Positions 33,401 through 41,955 are shown, counted from the stretch's first letter. The stretch is 64,000 nucleotides of DNA from a virus (IMGVR_UViG_3300042469_000068:1-64000), one strand, 5' to 3'. Notes: a model not told the origin generated them from the letters alone. Program-made: numbers and translations.

Positions 33401-36190
33401 TCCATTTGAGCCTTGGATGCCTTGACGACCTTGAAGTCCTTGTACACCTTGAATACCCTGGAATCCATTTGCGCCTTGAAGACCTTGTGTACCTTGAATG
33501 CCATTAGCACCTTGAGTGCCTTGAATACCTTGGAATCCGTTAGCACCTTGAGTACCTTGAATACCTTGGAATCCGTTAGCGCCTTGAGTTCCTTGAATAC
33601 CCTGGAATCCATTTGCGCCTTGAAGACCTTGTGTACCTTGAATGCCATTAGCACCTTGAGTGCCTTGAATACCTTGGAATCCGTTAGCGCCTTGAGTACC
33701 TTGACGACCTTGAAGTCCTTGTACACCTTGGATACCCTGAAAACCATTGGCTCCTTGAATGCCTTGAAACCCATTAGCGCCTTGAATACCTTGTCTTCCT
33801 TGAAGTCCCTGTGTGCCTTGAATACCTTGGAATCCGTTAGCACCTTGAATACCTTGAGTGCCATTTGCGCCTTGTGTGCCTTGAATACCTTGGAATCCGT
33901 TAGCGCCTTGAAGACCTTGTATACCTTGTATACCTTGGGCGCCCTGTACACCATTTACACCGTCTATTGCCTCACCCTTTGGTCCTTGAAGACCATCAGC
34001 ACCTTGAATGCCTTGTATACCCTGAGAGCCTCTAGTACCTTGAATACCTTGGAATCCGTTAGCACCTTGAATACCTTGAATGCCATTTGCGCCCTGAGTA
34101 CCTTGAATGCCTTGGAATCCATTAGCACCTTGGATACCTTGTATACCATTTGCTCCTTGGATACCCTGAGTTCCTTGGATGCCTTGAAATCCATTAGCGC
34201 CTTGAATGCCTTGAATGCCTTGACGACCCTGTATACCTTGAGTGCCTTGTATGCCTTGGAATCCGTTAGCGCCTTGAATGCCTTGAATACCTTGAGTACC
34301 TTGACGACCCTGTATACCTTGAGTGCCTTGTATGCCTTGGAATCCGTTAGCGCCTTGAATGCCTTGAATACCTTGAGTACCTTGAAGTCCTTGTACACCT
34401 TGAATACCTTGGAATCCGTTAGCACCTTGAATACCTTGAGTGCCTTGAATGCCTTGGAATCCGTTTGCACCTTGGGTACCCTGTGTGCCTTGAAATCCCT
34501 GAGTACCCTGAATGCCTTGGAATCCATTGGCGCCTTGGATACCCTGAATACCGTTAGCACCTTGAGTGCCTTGAATACCCTGGAATCCATTTGCGCCTTG
34601 AATGCCTTGGAATCCATTTGCTCCTTGTAGACCCTGAGTTCCTTGAAGTCCCTGGAATCCATTTGCGCCTTGTGTGCCTTGAATACCTTGAGTGCCTTGA
34701 CGACCCTGAATACCCTGTGTACCTTGTATGCCTTGGAATCCATTAGCACCTTGGATGCCTTGTATGCCTTGAATACCTTGTATGCCTTGGAATCCATTTG
34801 CACCCTGAGTTCCCTGTATACCCTGTATACCATTCGCGCCCTGAATTCCTTGAGTGCCTTGAATACCCTGAATACCATTAGCCCCTTGAGTGCCTTGTAT
34901 ACCTTGAGTGCCTTGTATGCCTTGGAAACCATTAGCGCCCTGAATACCTTGAGTTCCCTGTATACCTTGAGTTCCCTGAATACCTTGGAATCCATTGGCA
35001 CCCTGAGTACCTTGGATGCCTTGAATACCATTAGCACCCTGAATACCTTGAGTTCCCTGAATACCTTGAGTTCCCTGAATACCTTGGAAACCATTTGCGC
35101 CTTGAAGTCCTTGAATACCCTGTGTACCTTGAGTACCTTGAATGCCCTGTATACCATTAGCGCCTTGAGTGCCTTGAATACCTTGGAATCCGTTAGCGCC
35201 TTGGATACCTTGTCTTCCTTGAAGTCCCTGTGTACCTTGTATGCCTTGGAATCCGTTAGCGCCTTGAATGCCTTGAATGCCTTGAATACCATTAGCGCCT
35301 TGAAGTCCTTGAGTACCTTGAAGTCCTTGAAGTCCTTGAAGTCCTTGAATACCTTGAGTGCCCTGAATACCTAAATCACCCTGAATGCCTTGGATGCCTT
35401 GAATACCCAAATCGCCCTGAATGCCTTGAGTGCCTTGAGTACCTTGAATGCCTTGAAAACCATTAACACCTTGAATGCCTTGGATGCCCTGAATACCTTG
35501 AGTACCAGTTTCACCCTGTATACCCTGAATACCTTGAGTACCAGTTTCACCCTGTATACCCTGTATACCCTGAATGCCTTGAATACCTAAATCGCCTTGA
35601 AGTCCTTGTAGGCCTTGAGTTCCTTGAATACCCTGGAATCCATTGGCACCTTGGATACCTTGAATACCCTGAATGCCTAAATCACCTTGAATACCTTGAA
35701 TACCTTGGGTACCAGTTTCACCTTGGATACCTTGTAGACCCTGAATACCTAAATCGCCTTGAATACCTTGTAGACCTTGAGTACCGGTTTCACCCTGGAT
35801 ACCTTGTAGACCCTGAATTCCTTGGAGTCCTTGAGTACCCTGAGTGCCCTGAATACCTAAATCGCCTTGAAGTCCCTGAGTACCTTGAAGACCCTGAGTA
35901 CCAGTTGTGCCTTGTGGACCTTGAATGCCTTGAAAACCTAGATCGCCTTGAACACCTTGAATGCCTTGATCGCCTTGAAGTCCTTGAATGCCCTGGATAC
36001 CTTGGATACCTTGAGCGCCGCCACTATTTCTCCAAATAATACCATCACTATGCCAACGAATGCCATCGTCAGTTTGAACCTGCTTACCAACATAAGCAGC
36101 AGGATCTAAATCTGCCAAAGACGCCAAAGGTATGATGTAGAGACCATCGTCAGCAGGATAGCTGCGGCCTGATAAGAACTTTTCAATCAC
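30494..36190 (-). CDS. Giant collagen-like tail fibre with S74 chaperone domain
   Basis: 1898 residues, GTG start coupled (GTGA) to the gene before it. Residues 1-57 are a head domain. About 58-1450 are almost unbroken Gly-X-Y triplets, mostly GIQ, GTQ, GLQ, GFQ and GAN, with proline nearly absent and charge rare. About 1450-1640 look like a lectin or SPRY-type beta domain. The last ~110 residues begin with SDIRLKENI, the self-cleaving intramolecular chaperone (Peptidase_S74) motif with its Ser/Lys pair, and end in a coiled coil. It should trimerise, cleave itself and form a long flexible fibre. Confidence 0.93.
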   Translation of the reverse strand: MIEKFLSGRSYPADDGLYIIPLASLADLDPAAYVGKQVQTDDGIRWHSDGIIWRNSGGAQGIQGIQGIQGLQGDQGIQGVQGDLGFQGIQGPQGTTGTQGLQGTQGLQGDLGIQGTQGTQGLQGIQGLQGIQGETGTQGLQGIQGDLGIQGLQGIQGETGTQGIQGIQGDLGIQGIQGIQGANGFQGIQGTQGLQGLQGDLGIQGIQGIQGIQGETGTQGIQGIQGETGTQGIQGIQGIQGVNGFQGIQGTQGTQGIQGDLGIQGIQGIQGDLGIQGTQGIQGLQGLQGLQGTQGLQGANGIQGIQGIQGANGFQGIQGTQGLQGRQGIQGANGFQGIQGTQGANGIQGIQGTQGTQGIQGLQGANGFQGIQGTQGIQGTQGIQGANGIQGIQGTQGANGFQGIQGTQGIQGTQGIQGANGFQGIQGTQGIQGTQGANGIQGIQGTQGIQGANGIQGIQGTQGANGFQGIQGIQGIQGIQGANGFQGIQGTQGIQGRQGTQGIQGTQGANGFQGLQGTQGLQGANGFQGIQGANGFQGIQGTQGANGIQGIQGANGFQGIQGTQGFQGTQGTQGANGFQGIQGTQGIQGANGFQGIQGVQGLQGTQGIQGIQGANGFQGIQGTQGIQGRQGTQGIQGIQGANGFQGIQGTQGIQGRQGIQGIQGANGFQGIQGTQGIQGANGIQGIQGANGFQGIQGTQGANGIQGIQGANGFQGIQGTRGSQGIQGIQGADGLQGPKGEAIDGVNGVQGAQGIQGIQGLQGANGFQGIQGTQGANGTQGIQGANGFQGIQGTQGLQGRQGIQGANGFQGIQGANGFQGIQGVQGLQGRQGTQGANGFQGIQGTQGANGIQGTQGLQGANGFQGIQGTQGANGFQGIQGTQGANGFQGIQGTQGANGIQGTQGLQGANGFQGIQGVQGLQGRQGIQGSNGFQGIQGTQGLQGANGFQGIQGVQGLQGRQGIQGTQGANGTQGIQGANGFQGIQGVQGLQGRQGIQGANGFQGIQGTQGANGFQGIQGTQGANGFQGIQGTQGIQGRQGIQGANGFQGIQGTSNQGIQGIQGIQGSNGFQGTQGIQGANGFQGIQGTQGIQGRQGIQGANGFQGLQGTQGIQGANGFQGIQGTSNQGIQGRQGIQGANGFQGIQGTSNQGIQGIQGIQGANGIQGLQGANGFQGIQGTQGIQGRQGIQGANGFQGIQGTSNQGIQGIQGIQGTLGIQGHQGIQGIQGRQGIQGTQSIQGIQGPSGTSQGIQGIQGANGIQGIQGTLGIQGHQGIQGIQGRQGTQGIQGTQGANGFQGIQGTQSTQGIQGPSGTSQGIQGIQGRQGIQGTQGTLGIQGHQGIQGRQGIQGTQGIQGIQGTQGTQGLQGRQGIQGASVQGASGTSQGIQGIQGIQGLSIQGPAGTSQGIQGIQGIQGLSIQGSSGTSQGIQGLQGIQGIQGPQSIQGLQGAFGTPGWTPIMTGGVTQTGPSTFVKTSGFDNVFDGQVYSQQGYARGVYVTASASQADSDVIFGLNSDPAADAGFASTDYAWYLLGDGPGTDYQCEIRESGVYVSAHGSHIGSTFTITYDGANIRYFKDGSLIRTVARAIGSALYLDSSFSNVGGGLTSLNFGPMGEVGGATTITATNDTTTTTLYPVMVGAAGSSEVPKVTTTKLSFNAATGYAYSNSFNCGDWFRSTGDTGWFSSTHGGGIYMNNSSQVKVYNNKTFWAGAFGASTAGSNDSSGQIMIENGGGTGEAAAAVLAFHCSGQYGAKLHLRPDGYMGMGGWSASSWRWYVYLATGDMTAAGNITAYSDIRLKENITPLENSLYKIKKLNGVRFTWKDLPDIVGSPGKADFGILAHEVAYVAPELISDSVHISPDGDPYKTVAYDKLVPLLIEAIKEMSNKIDDLQEQIEELRNK
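31840..36019 (-). repeat. Tandem-repeat DNA encoding Gly-X-Gln collagen triplets
   Basis: About 4.2 kb of degenerate 9-base units (TTG-xxx-xCC on the plus strand) arranged in 18-90 base higher-order blocks, for example the alternation encoding GIQGTQGANGFQG. It is the largest repeat in the window. Only a few imperfections break the triplet phase, such as the GTSNQG and GPSGTSQG blocks and a degenerate island near 33940-34030. Such DNA is prone to slippage and recombination. Confidence 0.9.
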
Positions 36191-36690
36191 GGAATAACAC
36201 CTACATGTTCTGCTGATGCTTGTTCATTTGCTGATGCCCACACTTGAAAACTAGCAGTATTGCCTGCTCTAACGTAAAGAATATCACCGTTAGTAGTAAA
36301 AGTGGTGATACCATTAGCATTTAATACATTTCTTTTAACAAGGGAACGTCCTTGGATAGGTATAGCAACAGATTCGCCCGCAGGCACAGTTATTCTTCCA
36401 AAAGCATCGTTGTTAGCAGTTCCGCCTTCAGGTCTAAATCTAACTTCAATCCAATCTGTTCCTGCTGTAATATTCTTAGCAACTAATGGAGTAAGAAAGA
36501 ATAATTCTCCTGCTGCAATACCTCTTGTTCCATCAGCAAGATCACGACTACCCGGATAAGCTGAACGTGAAGGATCAGGAACTGAAAAATCTGGTGCTTC
36601 TGCTATGTTAATCCACTCTGTACCTACACTATTGTTTTGAACGCTTATAGGTTTACCTGTAGATGGTTGTCTGCATTTTATTGTTGTCAT
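36187..36690 (-). CDS. Hypothetical structural protein near tail fibre
   Basis: 167 residues, beta-rich (starts MTTIKCRQPSTGKPISVQN), with GTDWIEVRFRPEGG and the repeat-like NGDILYVRAGNTASF. Proteins of this sort are encoded beside tail fibres and often form small trimeric fibre parts or base domains. No known domain. Its stop overlaps the GTG of the giant fibre gene and its start the stop of the beta-helix gene, so all three are co-expressed. Confidence 0.65.
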   Translation of the reverse strand: MTTIKCRQPSTGKPISVQNNSVGTEWINIAEAPDFSVPDPSRSAYPGSRDLADGTRGIAAGELFFLTPLVAKNITAGTDWIEVRFRPEGGTANNDAFGRITVPAGESVAIPIQGRSLVKRNVLNANGITTFTTNGDILYVRAGNTASFQVWASANEQASAEHVGVIP

Positions 36691-38543
36691 CCAAATCCTC
36701 CGAATGTAATAGCCGCACGAATGGCTTCACGTTTAGTTGGCGCAATAAAACCTCTTCCGCCCATACCAAATCTAGCATCAATTAAAACATCACCAGCAAA
36801 GATAGCATTACCATCACTATCTTGTCCTGTCGCAATAACAATAGCACCATTCGATTCTAGGATGCTATCTCGAATTGGCAATCTAGCCTCAGCAGGAGGA
36901 ATCTTGATTGCCCAAACACCAATCATTGTAGCAGTCCAAGTATGACCAATAGCTTCAATTCTACTTGGTTCAACTCTAGTTACAGGACTCAATATAGTTG
37001 ATTGAACACTTGCTGTTGCTGTATTTATAGCCTGTCTAGCATTAGTATTTAGTGGGAGTTTATTAAGTTCATCTCTCATAAAATTATAACTATGATTGAA
37101 GGCTGCTGTTTTATCGGCAGTAAATACTAAATTACCAGTGGCATCAAATAGAACAGATTGGAATCTGTCGATCATATCAGTAGAGCCGCCTTTTATCATA
37201 TATTCTACTGAGCGAAGCCACACATCGGAATCAAATCGTGTGTAATTTTCATCGTCAGGTAAAGTCCAACTACCAGTAATATATCCTTGGGAAACCAAAT
37301 TGCTCCACAATCCATCTACGATTGTTGTTCTATTTGTAGAAATTAGATTTGCGGCTGTAGTGTTTGATGTGACATCTACAACAGTATCATAAGGAATACC
37401 AATTCTTCTTGATCCATCAGCAACTAATGAATAGTCGCCAAACTGTGTAGAACATGAACTGAGAATAATTTGTCCGCCACTCATGGCCAAGAAGTGTTTG
37501 TGTGCCCACATAGAGATAGCGTTAACAGCGTTGATCAGACCACCGTTCTTCGCACAGTAGCCAATACCGTTGTAAGAAACGGGAGTAGCACCCCATGTCA
37601 TGATGTTAGGGAAGATTGAATATTGAGAACAGACCATACCGTCAGCAAGACAAACGCCTGCGCCTAATGGAAATCCTGGATTAGGAGGATTCGATAATGG
37701 ATCTAAAGTGCCGCCAGTAAACCCTTCAGGTTGTGCGCTACGAACAGCACACTTGTGCGCGTACGGTACGCGCGTGATGACTGCACCAGGTCTAAAACTA
37801 AAAGCAAATCCTTCTGTTGGATTTGTCAGACTATCAAGTCTAAAGTTTTCAATAATGAACCCTTCGATGAAACAACCTGATCCCATACGGAATACATTTT
37901 TTACTTCGGATCCAGCTTTAGGACGAATAAATACTGCTCTATGAACGCCTTGAAGAATACAATTGTCAGGAAGGTCTATATGCCCATGTGTTTCATAGAT
38001 GCCAGGTCCCACTTTAATGATTGTTAGTTCATTTCTTAGCGTAGCAACTTCAACGGCTTTTTCTATAGTTTGGAAAGGAGCATATTCACTTGAACCATCA
38101 TTTGCTGTGTCACTACCTGATGTAGCAACATATATCGTTTTTGCGATTGATGGAAGAGCACCAGGTAGACCAACATCACCAACGTTTACCCAAACACCTG
38201 CGCGACGAATTTGTAGAAAGTCTGTCTCTTCATTATAGATAACAAGACCGTCTGGTGGATTAGGAACACTTTCTCTTTCGAGAGTTGTTAGACGAGGAAA
38301 AAGAATACCCTGATTCTTTGACCATGCTTCAATAACAGCAGCAGGATTTCTTGTGGCTGTATTACCAACACGAAGATCACCTGATTTGTATACTACAAAC
38401 TTTGAATTTGAATTTACTTCGAAGTTTAAAAGAGTAGAATTTGCGGATGAGTTAACATCGTTGACACTCATTCTTATGGCGTTGTTTACAGATACGGATG
38501 ATGTTATCCATGTCGCGCCTAAATTAGATAAAGGTACTGCCAT
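36687..38543 (-). CDS. Virion protein with right-handed beta-helix region
   Basis: 618 residues. N-terminal 1-130 have a trimeric head-like segment (SNSKFVVYKSGDLRVGN). From about 138, YVATSGSDTANDGSSEYAPF, then TIEKAVEVATL and repeated short beta turns with NCILQGVHRAVFI are the pectate-lyase-like parallel beta-helix seen in phage tail spikes. The C-terminal 300 residues lack repeats. Likely a fibre or spike on the tail or neck. A TATAAATA late box occurs inside its 3' end at 37022, possibly serving the next gene. Confidence 0.75.
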   Translation of the reverse strand: MAVPLSNLGATWITSSVSVNNAIRMSVNDVNSSANSTLLNFEVNSNSKFVVYKSGDLRVGNTATRNPAAVIEAWSKNQGILFPRLTTLERESVPNPPDGLVIYNEETDFLQIRRAGVWVNVGDVGLPGALPSIAKTIYVATSGSDTANDGSSEYAPFQTIEKAVEVATLRNELTIIKVGPGIYETHGHIDLPDNCILQGVHRAVFIRPKAGSEVKNVFRMGSGCFIEGFIIENFRLDSLTNPTEGFAFSFRPGAVITRVPYAHKCAVRSAQPEGFTGGTLDPLSNPPNPGFPLGAGVCLADGMVCSQYSIFPNIMTWGATPVSYNGIGYCAKNGGLINAVNAISMWAHKHFLAMSGGQIILSSCSTQFGDYSLVADGSRRIGIPYDTVVDVTSNTTAANLISTNRTTIVDGLWSNLVSQGYITGSWTLPDDENYTRFDSDVWLRSVEYMIKGGSTDMIDRFQSVLFDATGNLVFTADKTAAFNHSYNFMRDELNKLPLNTNARQAINTATASVQSTILSPVTRVEPSRIEAIGHTWTATMIGVWAIKIPPAEARLPIRDSILESNGAIVIATGQDSDGNAIFAGDVLIDARFGMGGRGFIAPTKREAIRAAITFGGFG

Positions 38544-38881
38544 TAATCTTCTACCACCAAATGTGTTGTTTGATAATCTTGGCTAGGTAGACCAGTGAAG
38601 TGATAGTCTTCTGCCACGATTTTTCCATTTCCATCATATATAACAATCGGTAATATCACTTCCCAATATGTAGGTTCATAATACATATCGTAATCGTAAG
38701 AAATATTAAACTCAGAAACAGTCAATTCTGTTCCTGATTCATCACCGATAATAACATCGCCCACTTCAAATACAGGACCGTATATATCATAAAGAACTAC
38801 TAAGCCAGTATCAGGATAAAAGTTCTTTACTCTTGCTGTAGTATTACCTGATCTTACGGTCTCATTGAAGTTCCAATTCAT
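38543..38881 (-). CDS. Hypothetical structural protein
   Basis: 112 residues, acidic, starting MNWNFNETVRSGNTTARVKN. The VGDVIIGDESGTELTVSEF segment resembles beta-sandwich repeats of cyanophage tail proteins. No other recognisable feature. Linked by overlap to the beta-helix gene and the PAAR-like gene, so it is part of the tail module. Confidence 0.65.
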   Translation of the reverse strand: MNWNFNETVRSGNTTARVKNFYPDTGLVVLYDIYGPVFEVGDVIIGDESGTELTVSEFNISYDYDMYYEPTYWEVILPIVIYDGNGKIVAEDYHFTGLPSQDYQTTHLVVED

Positions 38882-39201
38882 TTACCACCACCAGCTGCTC
38901 CACCATAGACAAGAACCTGGTATGAGTGTCCTAGTGGATTAGTAGATCCTGCCGGATGTTCATAAATACAATCCTCAAGATCCCCAGCGGCAGCATCTCC
39001 CATCGCACATATGATCTTTTTTCCAGATATCTCAACACACTTTGATCCATATACAGCAGATAAAGCACCTTGATTACAATGATCGTTTTTATCGCCTTCA
39101 ACAGCCCATAACAATCCGTTAACAAGAACCTTATCTTGTCCTGTTACATTTGTTTTGGCACCGCAAAATCTTTTGTCTGTATCTCTATGGGCTCCTGGCA
39201 C
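38878..39201 (-). CDS. PAAR-like spike-tip protein
   Basis: 107 residues. DTDKRFCGAKTNVTGQDKVLVNG, LLWAVEGDKNDHCNQG, ALSAVYGSKCVEISGKK and the Cys/His content match PAAR-domain proteins that cap the cell-puncturing spike in T4-like tails (equivalent to T4 gp5.4) and in T6SS. The cysteines and histidines probably bind the metal at the tip. Gly-rich end. It lies at the join between the tail genes and dut. Confidence 0.8.
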   Translation of the reverse strand: MPGAHRDTDKRFCGAKTNVTGQDKVLVNGLLWAVEGDKNDHCNQGALSAVYGSKCVEISGKKIICAMGDAAAGDLEDCIYEHPAGSTNPLGHSYQVLVYGGAAGGGK

Positions 39202-39809
39202 TATGCTACCTTTCTTGGTCTTCCTCTACCGCGCTTGACTTCTGGTTGAACTTCTTCGTTAAGAACAACTGGTTCAGTTTTTATCTCATCTGGTACAAAT
39301 ACAGCAACGCCAGTTGAGCCAAGACCACCGATTCGATCAGTCTTTTGCGTTGGCGCTTCCATAATTTCCCAAAGCACATATTCTTCCTTCTTTACAAGTT
39401 CGGCCTGTGCAATTCTATCACCATTATTTATCGTCTGATCCACTTCGGAACGATTAGTGAGCAGAATAAAAGTTTCTTGGATGTAATCAGAATCGATTAC
39501 AGCCTCGAGATTAGCAAGAATAAGACCCTGCTTATAAGATAGCCCTGAGCGTGGATGAATACGAACTGAATAGCCCTCTGGAATATCGAAGATCAATCCA
39601 GTAGGAACAAGGATACGATCACCTGGCATAATACGAATCGCGCCAGAACTGGTCAAAGCTCTTGTGAATGGCGCATTAAAAGAATTGTATCCACTATATG
39701 TTGCTTTGCCTTCCGCTTGAAATGAAATGTCAAAACAAGCAGCTTGCTTGGTACCAAATCTCGGCAATACGATATTTGGATTTGTCTTATATACATTCAA
39801 TCTATTCAT
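39201..39809 (-). CDS. dut: dUTP diphosphatase with basic AT-hook-like tail
   Basis: 202 residues from ATG 39809, preceded by ACGGAGTATATC; the longer frame to 39845 has no ribosome site. Motifs in order: AACFDISFQA (I), HPRSGLSYKQGLILAN (II), LEAVIDSDYIQE (III), NNGDRIAQAEL (IV) and GGLGSTGV (V), the last changed from the usual GFGSTG. A central insertion and a C-terminal tail KRGRGRPRKVA, with the GRPRK core of an AT hook, extend it. It hydrolyses dUTP to dUMP, keeping uracil out of DNA. It sits unusually inside a structural block. Confidence 0.92.
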   Translation of the reverse strand: MNRLNVYKTNPNIVLPRFGTKQAACFDISFQAEGKATYSGYNSFNAPFTRALTSSGAIRIMPGDRILVPTGLIFDIPEGYSVRIHPRSGLSYKQGLILANLEAVIDSDYIQETFILLTNRSEVDQTINNGDRIAQAELVKKEEYVLWEIMEAPTQKTDRIGGLGSTGVAVFVPDEIKTEPVVLNEEVQPEVKRGRGRPRKVA

Positions 39810-39826
39810 GATATACTCCGTTGTTA

Positions 39827-41167
39827 TTAAGTTATTTCTTGCCAATCAATAGAGCCGACACAAGTATCTCCTGCTCCATATCCTGCAACTGCTAAAACAA
39901 ATGTTGTATTTGTTCCTGTAAAATTATTTCTCTCTAATTGAAATTGGAATTGACCGTCGCTCAATTCGCCAGGAGAACCGCCTTGCTGAGCCACATATGT
40001 ATAACCATTTATATGTGATGTTCCATTTGCAAGTGCTGTTCCTGTTATATTATATTGTACAGCGGAATCACTACCTGCGTCTACCCAAGTGCCGCCAGTT
40101 ATCTCTGCGCCTGTTATAACTCTATAAGCAAGTCTTGTTCCATTACCTGTAAGTCCCAAGACACTAATATTCTTTGGAACTACTATAGCATCTTTTCTAT
40201 CTGATTTCAATCTAATAGCAACCACAGGATAGAATCGTCCAGCAGTAGATAATGTATAAGATGTATTGGGTAATTGACCAATAGTCTTTGGTCTACCACG
40301 CATTTCGTATCCACCTTCGGACATTACAGAAGTACATATGATGCGAAGATTACTGTTGTTTGCTGTATCTGCTGTATTTTGTATTTCACAGCGAATAGGT
40401 AAACATGCTGTAGTCATGTATGTGTTATCAAGAATGTTTGCGTGATTCCATGTATGACAGTGTATGAACTTACCGTCAATAACAAACCCTGCTCTTACTG
40501 AACCTACGCCTAACCACTCAATATCATGAAATAGAATTTGAGATTTTGACAAATCTAAAGTATATCCAGATGGATTTTTATTTGCTGCAGGATTACCTTC
40601 TGAACTACCAGGAACATTTGAACCATCAACTCTGTCTATGTTCCAATTGGATTGCGCGACTCTTGTCTCTGTGACTGTACCGCTAGATTTTGAGCGTCTA
40701 ACAAAATATATGTTATGTCCGTCTTGTTCTAAAAACACACCATTCTCTGTATCGAAATATCCATATCTTTGTCTTAGTCCAGTCTGTGCTGGTGCCATAA
40801 CAAATGTCTGTAAGATTTGTAATGATTTGCCTGGCTGATAAGCAAATACGCGATTCGATTCACGATAAACATAATTGTTATTTGCAGTTCCTACAGAACA
40901 TACTACAGACGAAGAATTTGCGTCATGTGTAACAGTCGTGCCTGCAGAATTGGCAGTACCTACTTTTCCATTATCCTGATATCGATGAAACGAATCAAAC
41001 AGGGTCATAGGCTGTGAAACTCTTGCTCTACCAAAAGCATCAACTGCCATGCCTGATGGATTAGCGGGACCGATAACACTTCCATATTGATCAGCCAACA
41101 TAACAACTTCAAATATTGTTTTTTCTTGGTTTAAATACTGATTAGTATCTTTACGGAACTGTGCCAT
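39827..41167 (-). CDS. Conserved phage structural protein
   Basis: 446 residues. It begins FRKDTNQYLNQEKTIFEVVM, then MAVDAFGRARVSQPMTLFDSFHRYQDN, a block I recognise from T4-like phages of cyanobacteria and marine bacteria where it is listed as a virion protein, with SWxx and beta-rich segments after it. Its exact place in the virion is not known. It starts the late-type module on this side and overlaps dut by a short distance (the dut longer frame). Confidence 0.7.
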   Translation of the reverse strand: MAQFRKDTNQYLNQEKTIFEVVMLADQYGSVIGPANPSGMAVDAFGRARVSQPMTLFDSFHRYQDNGKVGTANSAGTTVTHDANSSSVVCSVGTANNNYVYRESNRVFAYQPGKSLQILQTFVMAPAQTGLRQRYGYFDTENGVFLEQDGHNIYFVRRSKSSGTVTETRVAQSNWNIDRVDGSNVPGSSEGNPAANKNPSGYTLDLSKSQILFHDIEWLGVGSVRAGFVIDGKFIHCHTWNHANILDNTYMTTACLPIRCEIQNTADTANNSNLRIICTSVMSEGGYEMRGRPKTIGQLPNTSYTLSTAGRFYPVVAIRLKSDRKDAIVVPKNISVLGLTGNGTRLAYRVITGAEITGGTWVDAGSDSAVQYNITGTALANGTSHINGYTYVAQQGGSPGELSDGQFQFQLERNNFTGTNTTFVLAVAGYGAGDTCVGSIDWQEIT

Positions 41168-41170
41168 AGT

Positions 41171-41575
41171 CTATTCTTCCTTGCGCTTTTTACCTATGTT
41201 ATATTTAGCCACAAGATTCCAATCAATCTTTTCTTTATGAGAAATAATTTTGATTTGAGATAGTGGGGCTACAGGCACTGCACTTTTGTTTTCATCTACC
41301 AAACTTACCAGTTCCCACTCGGACAGTAGGTTGGCAATAGTATTAAGACGGGCGCGGTCATCTTCTACGAAGTCTGACTGCTTCCCGTCTAATAGAAATA
41401 ATTGCTTAAAATGAACGATGTAATATCTACCCTGCTTGTGTAGTATGTGACAGGACTGATACAGCGTTTTATCTTTCTTTGAGGCTACTCCAATACGCGA
41501 AAGCGTCTCACGAACCTTTAAAAAATTATCTGGGTTAGGTAGCGTTACCTCCACTAGTTCGTTTATGTCTAACAT
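41171..41575 (-). CDS. regA: RegA translational repressor
   Basis: 134 residues (T4 122). PDNFLKVRETLSRIG, KDKTLYQSCHILHKQGRYYIVHFKQ and the C-terminal DWNLVAKYNIG match T4 RegA closely. It is an RNA-binding protein that blocks ribosome binding on early T4 mRNAs, including its own and those of replisome genes. It directly follows gene 62, as in T4, with an overlap of about 41 bases. Confidence 0.95.
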   Translation of the reverse strand: MLDINELVEVTLPNPDNFLKVRETLSRIGVASKKDKTLYQSCHILHKQGRYYIVHFKQLFLLDGKQSDFVEDDRARLNTIANLLSEWELVSLVDENKSAVPVAPLSQIKIISHKEKIDWNLVAKYNIGKKRKEE

Positions 41576-41954
41576 TCAAACCACCTTTATTTAAATACTT
41601 CTTAATCTCTTGTATCTGCGTGTCAGACAATAAGGACAAGGCTTCCTTAGCCTTCTCGTTGGAATAGTTATAAAATTCTTTCACCGCTTCCAAATTCTCT
41701 ACAATATCACGCTTTTGCCATTTCTGGAAAGGCCTTTTATAGGCTCTTACAGTATTTAGCAGATAGTGATATTGTAGGAGATTGTCGGTCGATGGGTTCA
41801 TATTCATCTGGTTTGCTGCCATTACCATATCCAGGTGGAAGGATATGGAACGGTTAACGACGAACGGGACATAGTCCCGTTCGTTTTCAGTGGTGATAAC
41901 TACCTTCTTAGTCACATGAATGGAAGGTATAATGTCTTTGAAAAGGTCAGTCAT
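41535..41954 (-). CDS. 62: Clamp loader small subunit, T4 gp62 type
   Basis: 139 residues from ATG 41954; the open frame extends upstream inside the neighbour, but this ATG matches the family start (MTDLFKDIIPSIHVTKK). YVPFVVNRSISFHLDMV, LLQYHYLLNTVRAYKRPF and YSNEKAKEALSLLSDTQIQ are the gp62 pattern of T4-like phages. It forms the 4:1 complex with gp44 to load the gp45 ring. The gene overlaps regA by about 41 bases, as a coupled unit. It is separated from 44 by a methyltransferase and a 392-aa gene. Confidence 0.88.
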   Translation of the reverse strand: MTDLFKDIIPSIHVTKKVVITTENERDYVPFVVNRSISFHLDMVMAANQMNMNPSTDNLLQYHYLLNTVRAYKRPFQKWQKRDIVENLEAVKEFYNYSNEKAKEALSLLSDTQIQEIKKYLNKGGLNVRHKRTSGGNAT

Positions 41955-41955
41955 A

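Noticed and set aside
33413-34630. 405-aa leucine/threonine/asparagine-rich ORF on the plus strand, with several others from 31822 to 35590
   Set aside because: They are the antisense of the 9-base collagen repeat (Gly-X-Gln codons read backwards as Leu-x-Thr/Ala). No ribosome sites, promoters or non-repeat sequence support them.
32551-35292. Lysine/phenylalanine-rich minus-strand ORFs of 467 and 442 codons inside the fibre gene
   Set aside because: These are the second reading frame of the same repeat, open only because the repeat lacks stops in that phase.
31840-36019. CRISPR-like array
   Set aside because: The repeats are short, degenerate coding units without unique spacers; no cas genes are present.
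37022-37029. TATAAATA late box inside the beta-helix gene
   Set aside because: The exact motif is present on the minus strand but 330 bases from the next start and fully within coding sequence; kept only as a remark in the gene entry.
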